A DNA stretch of 64,000 nt from Ochotona curzoniae (Eukaryota > Chordata > Mammalia > Lagomorpha > Ochotonidae), in contig NW_024465369.1 of NCBI RefSeq assembly GCF_017591425.1, positions 25,419,501 to 25,483,500 on the forward strand. The letters are read 5' to 3'. How positions within the stretch are numbered: position 1 is the stretch's first letter; the number at the start of each line of letters is the position of its first letter. The notes beneath the pieces were generated by a model. It was not told where the DNA came from. It saw only the letters and a program-made list of their open reading frames with translations, and ran no database searches. Below, piece by piece: positions 25,994 to 38,524 of this stretch. The position numbers and the translations under genes are program-made.

Positions 25994-28900
25994 TGTGGGA
26001 CTTATGACCAATGATAGAAAAACTGTGTGGGTTTTTGATGGGTTTCAGATTCATGGAGTGCAAGTAGTTATCTTTGTATGTTAAGACTGCTTATAGTAAA
26101 ACACTGTCAGCTGGGTGATTTGTCAACAACATAACTTGCTTTTCACAGTTCTGAAGGCTAATAAACTCCAAAGCAAGCCATTGGCAAACCTACTTTTTTC
26201 TTTCTTTCTTTTTTTTTTTCTTTTCTTTTTTTTTTTTTTACAGGCAGGTAGCTTTTCACTGTGTTCTATGCAGCAGAAAGAGATCACAAAGTTATCTGAG
26301 TCCTCTAACGTCATTCATAAGTACCATACTGTTACAGCTTAAGCACCTTTCCAAGGTTCCATCTCCCTGAAGGTTAGGTTTCCATGTATGCATTTTGTGT
26401 GGATACTTGGTGAAGAATAATAGTTTATAACCTTTCTCAAAATGTTAAAACAAATATTGCAACATTGTGGAACTAAATATAAAAGTCACAATGCTTTTTA
26501 AAGAGAAGCATGAGACTGTATGGAAATGTCAAACTTCTGATGAAAGCTGATGCATTTTTCTCAGAGTCTAAAAGCATTAGGTTGAAAAACTGGAAAGAAT
26601 CATCTCTAGGGGAAGGTTCTTATCGCTGTCTCTCATTGGGCCAAGGACAAGACTGTTAGAAAATATATGAATACATGACTCTATTCCTGCGGTTGTTTTC
26701 TTTCTACCTGATATGCTGTCTACTATATTCCTACATTCGTTCTGATCATCTTTACTTTGCCAGAAGTTCTATGAAACTCCAATAACATAGGGATAAAGTC
26801 ATGGAGAGAAAGTGATGAGAGTTTGGGAGCTTGGGAAACCACACAAGAACAATAGCTACTACAACAAAAATGTAATAAAAGCTGACATTGATAATCAGCT
26901 ATTTAGTGCTATGTACTTGGCAATATCCTACTTGATTTTTATATCTACACTGAGAAATAATTTTTGCCAGCCCTAAAGCTTGCTTCATTGTCATGAAATG
27001 AATGCCAACTAGCTCTAAGGCACACAGTAAGTGATTTAGCCACATGTAAAATGTGTGTCCCATTCATAATGATTTGTGTTTTTTTAAAAAATTTCTCATT
27101 TTCAGTGATAGTTTTGTAGGTGAGTATTCCCTCTCTCCTTCCACTTCCCATTTTTTCTTCCCCATTTCCCTCTCCCATCATTTTACCCCACAATTATTAC
27201 ATTATTGTAGTCCTTTAGTAATAGTGACAAGGATTTACATTCTTAAATATCAAACAGCATCCTGTTACTCAGTAAACTTCAGGATGCAGCTTATGTATCT
27301 TATATATTGTCCTCTGAAAATGCTATTCTCCCTTAAACTGTGATCCTATATTCCTTGTTATGATGCATTTCATTATGGCTGTACATGTGTTTCCTGCTCC
27401 AGAACCAATGCATCTCTGCCTTGACATAAGGATGCTCTGAATGTAGTGAGACGAGCTGCTTCTGTGGTGAGCCAAGTACATAAACCTTTGCCAAATCACA
27501 CTTGGTTGTCTACAGGGATATTTGTTTAGTCTGAAGAAATCCAAAGACTTACAGTTAGTTTGTCCATTTCTAGCAATTATGACTTTATTTCAAATTCTAG
27601 ACTTCAAGATTTTTCTGTTTCTTTTGTCCTTTGTGTTTTTATTTGTTTTGTTTGTGAATCTGGGAGGTTTGGAGGAATCACTGAATAAACATTTCCCCCT
27701 GACCACAGCACTGAGTAGCAGCCTGCTCTCTATAACTCTCTGCCATCTCTGTACACCTTCTATGCTGTGCTGTCAGCCTTATTCGCCTATGCTACTTGCA
27801 GTGCCCTTATCCTAACAGTTTCAGACTTTCTTCTAATGAATCTCAATTCCTCTACATCTCCATCATTGATACTTTCACAAATAATAGCTATTTTAAAGGA
27901 AAAGCAATTGCAATTAAAATGTAAAGGTATCAAAATCATGACAATACAACAGGCATCACAATAGTCTATTCTCCACTATTATTCCTGTTTTACTAAATCC
28001 AAGAAAAAGACTGTCTCAAGAGTAGAAGACCTCATTACTTCATAATGTTAAAATACATCCTTGGGATTTTCTCAGAAATTGCACGTAACATTTCTCATCT
28101 TAAGTATAGACAGCTTACATCCATCATAACTGACTGAGGGTCTGTTTGTAGTTGTTTCTGCTCACAATAAGAACTTTTTAACAAACAGTATCACAGTGTT
28201 CTTGGAAGTAATTACAATTACAGAAAAAAACATTAATTAAAAATTCAATGCTTGGCTTAGAGATTTGGGTCATCAGCTTTTATATAGTGGATAGTTTACT
28301 CAAATATTTGCTAAGCCAATAAAATAAGTAAATTATTTGTAAAGAACTGCTTACCTGACAAATTTTCACCAATAATCTAAACAATGGATGTGCACTGTAA
28401 GCAAAATTTAGGCACTGCTTAGCTTGATATTTGATGTAATAAGTACAAATTGTTTTTATTTATTCTTTGTAAGAAGACTTCTATACATCAGAATCTTTTT
28501 ACCCTAGTTCAAGCTGCAACATTTATTTGAAAATGATAAAATATCAACCATGGGAAATGTATGGTTTGGCTTTTTATAATTTCAGACAGCTCCTTTCCCT
28601 ATGTTAACTTAGATCTGACTTTGTAGTGTAGAGTGAGTGCGTAGAAGGAGACTGCAGTTAAGAATAAATTCCAGTTGGTCCTCAAAGCTTAGACACATCC
28701 ATGAAAGAAAAACAGACTTTAACAGTGCAAGAGTTGGCAGTAAAACAATAAACATCCATCAGTGATGAATGGCAGGTTAACCATCTCTTCAGAAACAGGA
28801 ATGATACAAAGTTCACACATTTTTGCTTTGTCTTGTAATATATAAAACCACAGTATATAGCTTTGTTTATCTATTACAGTAGAAGGCCTCGGCATCTAAA

Positions 28901-29025
28901 AATAAATATCAGTAGATTAAATGACCTACCCCTTCTGCTAGTCATCAATAAGAGAAATAAAATGCTTTACGGCATAGAAGAGAACTTCAAAGATCAATGA
29001 AATTTAGAGTAAGACCATATCCTAC

Positions 29026-29240
29026 CTGGGTAACTTTCTCTGTCACATTGTGTGTCCGTTCTTTAACCTTGGGTGCAATAATGGTTTTATCTGAAGAAGG
29101 AGGTGATGTGTTCTTTTTTTCAGTTTTGACATCAGAAAAATTCAGAGTGAGCTGTGGAATCTTGTTAATGGTGCTGTATTTGTTGAGGTTTGAATCTGAT
29201 GTGGAGCCCAGGAGGCTTGACTTGATATGATTAAAAGGTC
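29026..29240 (-). CDS. KCNH7: KCNH7 exon 5: distal linker before S1
   Basis: This 215-nt exon enters in phase 1 after the acceptor CTGATTTTTTAG (G|GA = Gly) and ends in phase 0 at codon CAG, followed by the donor GTAGGA. Its 71 complete codons begin [20 protein letters not shown] and end [10 protein letters not shown]. The end point matches the known KCNH2 exon 5 end at Gln376, and the motif [11 protein letters not shown] just before the pre-S1 segment is strongly conserved among ERG channels. Central residues ([20 protein letters not shown]) are polar and probably disordered. The following exon, expected to start VLSLGADVLPEYK and enter S1, is not in the remaining 29 kb, so this intron is at least 29,025 nt. 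Confidence 0.97.
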
Positions 29241-30277
29241 CTAAAAAATCAGAAAACGTGCGTAAGGATAGTATCAAAAGAAATACTAGAATGAGATGGT
29301 CCTGAATGTCCTACTACAATGATCCATGACCAAGGGACCTTTCTTCAAATATGATTAAATGTAGCCATCTGATACCCAGATTACAGGGTTTAGCATTATC
29401 TTCTGCCATACGTGGAAGCTTGTGAATGTCTGAAGATAAAACTGGACTTCCGGTTTGCACCCAGAGAGAAAATAGCAGCCTGGGATATATGTTAGCTGAC
29501 AACTTTTATTAAAGTCTGGAATAAAAGAACTACTCTACTCCCTGTTATTGATAAAATTCTACCTTCAAAGTTTCTCGTGAATTTTGTTTTATAATCTGGT
29601 GAGTTTTCATGTAAAGACGTGCATGTGATTAAAACCACATTGATCATGGAATTTCTAAATGGGTAGTTTATCTTATTCTAATTTGCGTTTCTTTCTTCTT
29701 TAGGTCACCAAGAATTCACATGCCTGATGGATCATATGTCCCCACTATCTGTATAAACTTTCTAAGCAGTTAAATATAGATAAAAGAACTATGATAAGGA
29801 TAAACAAGTGAAAGACTATTTGTGTGTTCTTTTATGTGATTTTTATTAAAAGCTCTTAGATCTTATGGAATTTTCAAATCCTTCCTTTCTTTTCCTTTTC
29901 TTTAGATTTAAGACTGAACACTTTTTGAGAAACCCCCCAAAACCACTACTAAAATCACACAAGAAGAATGCTAGGTTATAGAACATGTCTGGGGTTAATA
30001 GTATAGGTCACTTCTCACATTTCTTTTCTACAAAGGTAATTTTGCAGGAAACTAATACCCCCGATTTCTGAATTGTGGGTGAGGAGACTAAGCAGTTTCA
30101 TCCATTTAAAATTAATCTTGTGTTTTCTGCCTACAGAATGTCGGAAAATACTCTGAGGAGCTTCTTGTGTAATGTTATTGATAACATCATTCAGTTCTTC
30201 ATAATGAACATCAGAAAGAACCCAATAATGTCATAGAGTCATTATTCTGTGGACCACGCAGAATGATTATAATATAC

Positions 30278-30505
30278 ACACTGGGGTGGGCATTTAGCCT
30301 AGTCATTAACACACCCACATCCAATGTCATGGCCCTTGGGTTCAGTTCTCAGCTCTACCTTCTTATTTTAGCTTGGAAGTTGCGTTGGATTGCTGGCTTT
30401 TAGTTTCAGCACAGCCCATTCCTGGCTGTGACAAGTGTTTGGAATGAACCTGAGGAAGGGATCTTTGTTTCTCTGTCTCTCCACTTGACTTAATAAAAAG
30501 GGCAA
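30278..30505 (+). repeat. Old C-type SINE
   Basis: GGTGGGCATTTAGCCTAGTC head, then CACCCACATCCAATGTCATG, with the tail CTCTGTCTCTCCACTTGAC. Confidence 0.7.
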
Positions 30506-33124
30506 AAGACTACAAACAGCCAAATCTGAGTGTGTGTCTCTGTGTGTATATGTATGTATACATATATATGGGATTTTTGAATGCCATAATTCTTTCACCT
30601 TGAAAAATTGTCTCTTATGTCACAAGGGGTATTAATGTACACAAAAAAGCTACTTATCATAATTCTGAGCTTTGATTTTAACATCTTATAATTAACCACA
30701 TTAGGTGCTTTTCACAAGATTTTAATGCAAATTGAAATTTCAAAAGTTGAAACTATCATGCAGAGGGCAGATTATCACAAATTATGCCTTATTTTGGAAA
30801 TGTTTTTCTTATAGACTTGTACTCATTTTGGAAACGCATGTCAAATATATTGGCATTTGATGGGCCAACAGAAAATCTCCAAGTTCAGTTCACTTTTAAG
30901 GTGTGTAGCTATCATGTGCAAATTACATAAGCTAAGAGACTTTATTCTATTTTTGTTAGTTCCAGAACCAAACATTAAAGTTGTAGAGCATTAGAGGAAT
31001 CACACTAAAATTGCTACTAAAATATCTTTCAGAAGACTTTTGTATTGTTTTCCCACTAGAAATATCTATTATTGTCTAACATCATAAAAAATACTTCTTA
31101 CACTAAAAACTTAACACTTGAAATTATTTATTTGTTTTGATTTTATGTGCTGGTTTTCAATATCATTCCAGTAATCTCATAGAGATCTGAACCACCTTCT
31201 CTAAAATGTTTGTGACAATTTATTGTTCCAATTTGCCTTCAATTTCCTGTTAATTTAATAAGACACACGTTTTACTGCTATTTAGTGGGATTTCTTTCAT
31301 CTGTGAAATTCTTTCTGTTGTAATTGATCATACAGGAAATCATTTTAACATTATGTTTCAAGATAAGGGTTAACTCATTTGGGAGAATAAAAACTTTTTC
31401 ACTTTCTCCTGAAGTTTCTTTTCTTGGGGGGGTTCATTATTCATAATTATACTTACTTTATTTCTCACTTTCAAAAATTCATGTACAAATAGATTTCATT
31501 TATTAAATGTGGTTTTACCATTTTATCCACCCATAATCATGCTGTAACATGTTATCCAGTGATTATATGCAAAATTTTCTCATGTTCTTAATGATCTTAA
31601 AGCCAATTTATTCATAGTTGATTACTGTAATTTGTCTTTTAATGTGGTTATATTTGAACACTTGCATATTGGAATATGTTTCATTTTATTATAAACTGAT
31701 TTATTTTTACTTCTCTTTTATGTAGCAATTAGGGAGCAAAGTGCTCTTTTAGAAATATGTTAGATTGTCTTTGCATTTTAATTCAGGATAGTATAATGAA
31801 TCAAACAAAATATTTGTTAGAACAGGAGACATTACGTGTGAAGCATTGAGTAACTGGCTGTTAAAACATCACTCAGATTTCCCTCAATAGCTACAGATTC
31901 ATTGCAGTCATTATTTTTACTTTTTTTTACTAGCAGAAAAGTCTTCTGAATTGCTACTCCATTCTTAATTTTAGAGCTTTTCCTTTCAAATACTGGATCC
32001 AGCAAAATGCAATGTGCTACTTAAAATACTTCTTTTGCATGCTACTGAGATGAAGTTTTTTTTCTTTCTTTTTCCATTCTACACACCGAAAATTTACTAC
32101 TACAGATTTCATTAGCTGCTTTCCACAGATTTCAAGACACATGTTTATGTGCTCAAGTCTTCAGGGACTTCAAAATGGTCAGTTCTGTCTTAGACTCTTA
32201 TAAAACTTTATAAGTTTTACTAACACATAATGTCAACACTTGAGCAATAATAGATGTTAAAAAATATCCTAATTCACCGACTGTAAATCTAAGCAAAAGG
32301 AATGTGTGGACCATGGGGAATGAGAGTTAAGCAGTACACACCAGAATGCAGGGTTTCCTACCTCCTAGGATTATATTCAGAGAGGCCTTGCTTGGGAAAT
32401 TAGAGGTGAAAGACAGCCTGACTGAGTGATCATGAACAGATGAAATTAAGATTCTAACGGAAGGAAGGAGAGGAGCCTGAAAAACAAAGTAAATGAATTT
32501 AAGTAAAATAAACTGTTGGATACAGTAGGCTCAATAGAAAGGAAAGTAAAGTTCAAACTACATGAGGACTGAATATTCTTTAGAGTTCTGCAAGATGAAT
32601 GTCCAGATTTTAAAAATGCTTGGACTATAGTAGAAGATGGTGACCATGGTGCCTGGCTGACTAATTCAAGAGCTACAGGAAGCCTTTTATGCGTTATTAC
32701 CAGTGTTTGATTCTACACCAGTATGCTGATTTCCAGCTACAAAGAAATACCACATATTTCAAGATCAAGCTAAAGGCTAAAGCAAGTATTAAGAAAAAAT
32801 ATCTTAGGTTAATGATATTTAAAATGTATATGATGAGAGTATTAAAATTTGTCATGAGTTATGAAATGTTAGATGCTGCAGAAACTTTCCTGAGGACAGT
32901 TCATATATATTTTTTAAATAATTTTTTAAAGGTTATTACCTTAAGGTTCTAACAGTAAAGGAAAAAATTAAAATGGGGTAATTGTGAAGTATTTCTCACA
33001 ACACTGAGTTTGGTTAAACCTTACTTATTTATGTGTTTTAGATAACACTTTTTATTTAAATTACAGTCAAGGGCTTAATGCACCCTTTAAGTTATTCATT
33101 TCTCAATGCATTTTAAAAAATCAC

Positions 33125-33355
33125 TGGAGGGTGGATCTTTGGCCACTTAAGCACCCATGTCCTGTGACACGTTGCCTGCATTTGAATCTCTACTCTGGCG
33201 GTTTCTGTCTGTGTAGACCTTGGAAAGCAGCAGAGTGTGGCTCAAGTGTTGGGAAGCCTGGGTTTCAAGTCCCCAGCCCTCAGCTTCAGCACAGCTCAGT
33301 GCAGGCCAAAGGCATCTGACAACAAACCAGTAGTCCTGCATCTCTAATAATTTTT
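33125..33355 (+). repeat. Old C-type SINE
   Basis: Blocks GGATCTTTGGCCACTTAAGC, GGCTCAAGTGTTGGGAAGCC and CAGCCCTCAGCTTCAGCACAG follow the SINE order. The 3' end is degraded. Confidence 0.6.
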
Positions 33356-34713
33356 TTTAAGTCAACAGAAAGATTAGCTACTAATTCCTAAATTCAGTCA
33401 TTTCACAGGCAAGTTGGGAAGGCAATATATGGCGAACAAAAGTAGTATCTTAGCTTTTATAGCTAGGTTCTGAATGGTGTCTATGCAAATTAACACCCAA
33501 GCTGATACTAATTTTTTCCCTTTAAGGAAACTCAGAGGAGATAATCAGCATAGAACAATCATGAAGATGAAATCTCATCCTGTCATAATAAATGCATAGA
33601 CTTTTTCTGAAGTGTTAAAAAAAATCGCTTTTAGTTGGTATTGGGGATGTTCAGGATTGGTGTAAGATAGAGAAACTGTTATTGTTTATTTTCAAAGAAT
33701 CCTGAGCTGCTGATGAGAAAACCTTTTTGTCTCAAGAGCCATTGATTTATAATTATCAACAGCTCTGAACTGATATTATGCAATTTAGAAATCAGAATAC
33801 CAAGCTGCACGGTGGTCAGAGCACCGGTGACATACAAAAGAGGCCAACAGTGAATTCTAAGTCAGAATGGTTACTGGTGGAGACGTGTTCATGCAACACA
33901 CATGCACAAAACGAGTCACTATCACCATCTGCATACCCACAGCAGCATGCAAGGCGTATGTTAAAAGACCAACCCCAAATAGTTTTCAATTTGATGAAAA
34001 TACTTTAATTATTTTTAATGTATTTTGTAATCTTGTTATCAATGACAAGTAAAATGGATTTCAGATTTTTAAGCCAATTCCAAATTTATCCAATGTATTA
34101 CCCTGTAAGATATTACCCTACAGTAGCTGTAGGTCATGCTAGTGATTTCAGACTAATATATAGCACAATTGAAATGATTAAAATATTATCAAAAAATAGA
34201 AAATGACTATCATGCATGTACAGTTTACTACTACAGCAAGCTTAAAACCATACCCCCTGCCATCCAGGAACGTGAAACTAGTTTTAAGGAAACAAAAGAG
34301 GAACAAGTGAAGTGATACGGTCATGTTGCACTTTGTTAACTTAATCTTCTACCCAAAGTAAAAAGTATATTATTTTCCCTGAAGTAGGCTTATGCGCCTC
34401 TTGTATTCAGGAATACGTAGCTTGATTTGCTTCTTTCCCATTGACTTAAGATATTTAGGAAGTGTTCACTGTCAACCCAGGCTTTACATTCTTGCAGGAA
34501 AAAGAAGTTCATCAGCACTTTAATGGCACAGCTAAAAAATTAACAATGCCTTCAGCAAAATCAAGCCGTGATGTCTCCACCAGGCACCTGGGCCAGCTAA
34601 GGGCAGCATGAAGATGTTGCATTGAACAGGGCATACAGCAGGCAAGTTAACATGCCAAGTTAGGGGAGGGGCGCTTTAAGCATCAGAAGGTGAAATTTGC
34701 ATTTGCACTTTAC

Positions 34714-34734
34714 CTTTCACATTGCGACCATTGT
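34714..34734 (-). CDS. KCNH7: KCNH7 21-nt microexon encoding DNGRNVK
   Basis: This exon was found by searching the intron for the peptide that human KCNH7, as I remember it, has between RHASE and GPFNHIK. On the minus strand an acceptor CTCAAAACAG is followed by 21 nt and then the donor GTAAAGTG. With the G from exon 4 and GA from exon 5 it reads E-DNGRNVK-GPF in frame. It is phase 1 in and 1 out, so it can be included or skipped without a frameshift. Without it the exons also join cleanly as RHASE-GPFNHIK. A pyrimidine tract with CUCUC and a UGC lie just upstream, as is usual for neural microexons. KCNH2 has no such exon that I recall. The exon is too short to show in any ORF list. Alternative use is an inference. 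Confidence 0.88.
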
Positions 34735-34790
34735 CTGTTTTGAGCATATAAGGACAAAAAGAGAGAAATAGGAAGACTAAAATTACGCTT
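34735..34790 (-). promoter_or_regulatory. Intronic splicing signals upstream of the microexon
   Basis: Read on the minus strand toward the microexon, the sequence shows a pyrimidine-rich run (CTTCCTATTTCTCTCTTTTTG, about 34756-34776) and then a UGC at 34746-34744. The AAAACAG acceptor ends at 34735. A UGC between the pyrimidine tract and the AG is the reported signature of SRRM4 (nSR100)-activated neural microexons, and CUCUC/UCUU are PTBP-type binding motifs. The motifs are seen directly. Their use by these factors is inferred from family knowledge and from the neural expression of KCNH7. Confidence 0.55.
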
Positions 34791-35118
34791 TATACACTGA
34801 ATTTCCTCTAGTACATGTGAAAACAATTACAAAACAGGGCATAATGATGAAAAGTTATGCTTGGCAGCAATTAGATTAGCAGTGTGAACTATTCATTAAA
34901 TAAAATAAATATACTAAAAATAGTAGCTACCATAACAAACATCCTTGTTTAATATAATCTTACTTAATTTAAAGGGATTCCAATCTAAAGGTTTGTAATC
35001 ATGACAGTCTGGAGAAAGATATATTTAGCTGCCTGTAGTTGTGATCAAAACAATCAACCTTGTCAGAAGCCAACAGTAGTGTCTCAATCATCATTTGCAC
35101 TCTATGGGGAACAAGATT

Positions 35119-35274
35119 ACAGTCCATTTAATATGAACAAATTTCCTAAATATTTTTACTAACTGTACTGATTGCATTATAATTTTAAAAGGAATGTGAA
35201 TTTGTTAAAATTATAATGCAATCAGTACAGTTAGTAAAAATATTTAGGAAATTTGTTCATATTAAATGGACTGT
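35119..35274. repeat. Perfect 70-bp inverted repeat with 16-nt spacer
   Basis: The arms 35119-35188 and 35205-35274 are exact reverse complements over all 70 positions. The outer arm starts ACAGTCCATTTAATATGAAC and the inner part reads GCATTATAATTTTAA. The spacer is 35189-35204. The arms are AT-rich and match no transposon terminal repeat that I know. There is no target duplication just outside (ACAAGATT against TTTCAAAT). Confidence 0.97.
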
Positions 35275-35439
35275 TTTCAAATCTCAGTTTCAGATTTGCT
35301 TTGAGATCAGCATTCTAAATGTTAATATTTTCTACTAACAAAATAGTCATTGCTGGCTTTGAAACACAGCATACATGAATTCATATCAAAACCATTCAAC
35401 ATCGTACGAGACTCTAAGACTTTCCCATCTTTGCAACTG

Positions 35440-35534
35440 GACTCATTGTCCCATGGTCAATTTACAGAGGATCATTAAGGAAATACTGAGACTGCCATTG
35501 CTAAATAGTATAGAACTTCAGGTGACCAACCAAT
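35440..35534 (+). repeat. Dispersed repeat of unknown family, copy 1
   Basis: About 95 bp align with 37370-37464 in the same orientation. Shared blocks are CATTGTCC, ACTGCCA, TATAGAA and TCAGGTGA-CAACCAAT, spaced alike. It may be part of an L1 3' UTR subfamily, which I cannot confirm. Confidence 0.6.
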
Positions 35535-36480
35535 ATTCATTGACATCTAATACTGTGCACATGTAAAATCCTGAGATATCTCACAACTGTTTAAAAGCTC
35601 ACTCCTGAAGTAATCATGATAGGAAGTCACAAAAAGAGTGCTTACACAAAAATAATGTGTCCAAAGTTGAGTCCAAAAACAAGTAGGAGAGTAGGAATTG
35701 CTTGCAAGTGGTCAAAAATTTTAACTCTACTCTCCAAACTAAAAATTCTAGATTGAGATGTAGAAGTTTGAAGCAAACTACAGCAGATGCTTCCTACGCT
35801 TAGTGTTAGTTAACCTTCCAAGGCAAAGTGTGTGATTTGTACCTGGAAATCTGATTCTGAATCCTCCATGACAACATAAATGTACAAATTAGAGCACTTA
35901 AAAACTTCTGCAGTAACCTGACAGAATAATTTCATATCTGTTGAATCTGATAAAACAATTGGTGTTTACATTTTGTACGTCTGTTTTTTTAAAACTTCAT
36001 TTTTTAATGCATATTTTATCGTATTTGCATACATAAGGTTTTCATGGATTAGGAAAAAAATTTTGGTCACTCACCATAGATAGCTTGAGAAGTGTGAGGG
36101 CCTTTCAAAATGGGGGCACTACTATTAAAAGATAATTTGATTTTTATGCAAAGAAAAGCAAAAGGAAGCCACACAAAAAAAGAATCTGCAGAAGCTCGCA
36201 GAAATGCTTATTATATTAAACTATGTGTTAGTTTCAGGATTTTTGTACCCAGATTAACTTATCTTGTTATTCTATTTTACTATACGGCTTTTGAACTACC
36301 TCCAGATAGTTTTAAGTTAAGTGGACTAAGCGAGATCATGCAGAGTATTATACATTAAAATGTTTACAGAAGTATTTAGATTCCTGAAAAGACAGATATC
36401 TCAGTTTAACTGAGGAGGTCATCTTAATTTGAAACCTGATGCATGCACACTGTTAGAGTTATGTGACATAATAAAATGTA

Positions 36481-36806
36481 GGGCCCGGCAGCGTGGCCTA
36501 GCGGCTAAAGTCCTCACCTTGCACGCCCGGGGTCCTATATGGTCGCCGGTTCTAATCCCGGCAGCCCCGCTTCCCTTCCAGCTCCCTGCCTGTGGCCTGG
36601 GAGGGCAGTCGAGGACGGCCCAAAGCTTTGGGACTCTGCACCCGCGTGGGAGACCTGGAAGAAGTTCCTGGTTCCCGGCTTCGGATCAGCATAGCACCAG
36701 TGGTTGCGGTCACGTGGGGAGTGAATCATTGGAAGATCTTCCTCTCTGTCTCTCCTCTTTGTATATCTGACTTTGTAATAAAAATAAATAAATCTTTAAA
36801 AAAAAT
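36481..36806 (+). mobile_element. Young pika-type C SINE
   Basis: This is a full-length copy with head GGGCCCGGCAGCGTGGCC, a near-consensus polymerase III B box (GGTTCTAATCC, 36548-36558) and tail TAATAAAAATAAATAAATC. It is one of the least diverged copies in the window. AATAAAAT on both sides may be the target duplication. Confidence 0.9.
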
Positions 36807-37369
36807 AAAATTAAAACGTATTTTAAATTTTGTAATGTTAGGAAGCTTAGTTTGCTCTGTGCCATCAGTGATCTTTGTAGCTAAAATGCTTGAAAGCTGA
36901 AATAAAAGCTATCATTGGAATTTGGCAATCTGTAGCCATACAGTGATTGTATCTTTTGTAGGAAAGTGGTAGATGTTCTGTAAGCAGCTCAGTTTGAGTA
37001 GTTTGAGCAGAGTCGGGGAATTGGGAATGATTACTGAACTGAGAGTCCGAGTGTTGTACCTCTACTGCAAACTCTGAAAATGTTACTTATCCTTTCCTAT
37101 ACTTTTATATTAACCTTCTGCTGTATGGAACCCTAAAACTAAAATGAAGCAACTTATGAACTATTCTTTCATGACTATCTATGCGTGGCATTGCTAATGT
37201 ATCCGTTTGATGACAAATTTACTATTTCTCACTCTTTTCACTATCACTCAGGTTCTGTCTGGAAAATCTATGGGGAATCCTTGAAATGTTAATATAATGC
37301 TTACAGATGACCACGCTATCTGGACTAAACTAACACAATCATTGTCTTTTCATTCACTCCTTAACACTG

Positions 37370-37464
37370 GGATTCATTGTCCAATGACCAAATAACAAAG
37401 GGCTACCCTGAAAATACCAAGACTGCCAGTGTTAACTGATATAGAATCTCAGGTGATCAACCAA
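37370..37464 (+). repeat. Dispersed repeat of unknown family, copy 2
   Basis: This is the partner of 35440-35534. The match includes GACTGCCAGTG, ATAGAATCTCAGGTGATCAAC and CATTGTCCAATGACC. Confidence 0.6.
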
Positions 37465-38524
37465 TTTAGGAATTGTCTTTGGTTTTATTTCTTTTATTCT
37501 TGACCTTCTTTGAACCTAGGTGGTTCAAAGCATGTGCTAATTGCACCTGTAAAGTATACCATTTTTCAAAGCTATCTTACAAGGTTTTTTCCCCCCCATT
37601 TCTGAGGTATTGATTTATCTCTCCTTAAATTTTTCCTGCCAACTCGTTTTCTTTCACCTCTCCTGCCTCCTCTACCGCCCTGTGCCCTTTAGATAAAGAC
37701 TTTCCACATGATTCAGTCTTAAGGTTCTTGCTGGAATTCAGAGTGTTGTGGAGCAGATAATTTATTACTTATTGACGTGTGTGATTTTGGAACATAAGTC
37801 ATGAGCATGGTCTTTGCAATGTCACACCGACATTTACCAGCTAGTTGTCATGAATTTGATTATTATGCTAGATGTTCAGGTTGCAGAACACCAGTGCTAG
37901 AAGGGCTCACAGCAGTAGAATCGTTCATTTGAATATCCATCATGAATGAAGGATATTAATAATACATCATGAAATAACTTTATTCTTCTGGCTTGAGAAT
38001 ATGGAATTTGGTCCTGAAGCTGAGGGGTACTGTAAGACGGACAAAGCAGAGTATCCCGTTACAAATTAATGAAGCAAGAAAAATGAATGGTACACTTTTG
38101 GAAATAGACAAATCATCTCAGTGCAAGCACATAATTGTACCAAAGGGGAATTTGTCCTCCAGGGCACTAGCAAAGTGCCATGTGCCCCGCCTTAAGAAGT
38201 CCTATGATAAGATTCAAGTTTTTGAAGGAAACTAGCAGGAGCATGAGTGGTGATGGTGCTTACAGCAGAGAAAGGTCAGCTGGCTTTTCAAGAATCTAAG
38301 CATATGAGTCAGAAAAGTGGGACTGATGCATCTATACATGTTGCTGATTCCCAGTACTCCTTTGGTAGGTTGTTGGAGAGAAGCAGGAAAAACTGCACCA
38401 CAGGCAACCAGCCATGGATTTAAAACTAGGCTCTAAAGTGAAGTACTGTGAAATATTGACCCAATTACTCAATTATCCAAGTCTCGGTGTCCTCAATTAG
38501 AAAACAGAGCTTAAAAATTGTTCC

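Larger units (their letters stand above)
1..29025 (-). other. KCNH7: KCNH7 intron 5 (partial)
   Basis: This is the intron downstream of exon 5, cut by the window start. It holds SINEs, MIR, MLT1, L1 and the 18.4-19.7 kb repeat listed separately. Stretches where I recognise nothing beyond AT-rich unique-looking sequence are 1-1140, 1430-1840, 3865-4920, 5330-7180, 7510-10470, 11650-12620, 13900-16110, 16805-17000, 19700-22140, 22475-23030, 23225-24390 and 25995-28980. No open frame in these stretches resembles a known protein. Confidence 0.85.
29241..34713 (-). other. KCNH7: KCNH7 intron between microexon and exon 5
   Basis: This is a 5,473-nt intron with GTAAAG donor and TTTTTTAG acceptor. 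It contains two plus-oriented old SINEs (30278-30505, 33125-33355). The rest (29241-30270, 30510-33120, 33360-34713) is AT-rich with nothing I recognise. The 200 nt next to the microexon (34510-34713) are less AT-rich than their surroundings, as is often seen for conserved sequence flanking microexons. Confidence 0.8.

Noticed and set aside
26123..26314. Lys-rich open frame on the minus strand
   Set aside because: It is the product of a poly(T)/CTTT tract at 26200-26240, not a protein-coding signal.
1..29025. KCNH7 exon 6 (S1 to pore region)
   Set aside because: I looked for the expected 140-residue transmembrane coding block on the minus strand. No frame there resembles it.
35119..35274. 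MADE1/mariner-type miniature transposon
   Set aside because: The arms do not contain the mariner terminal motif and there are no TA duplications. The arms also extend to the very edge with no internal sequence beyond 16 nt.
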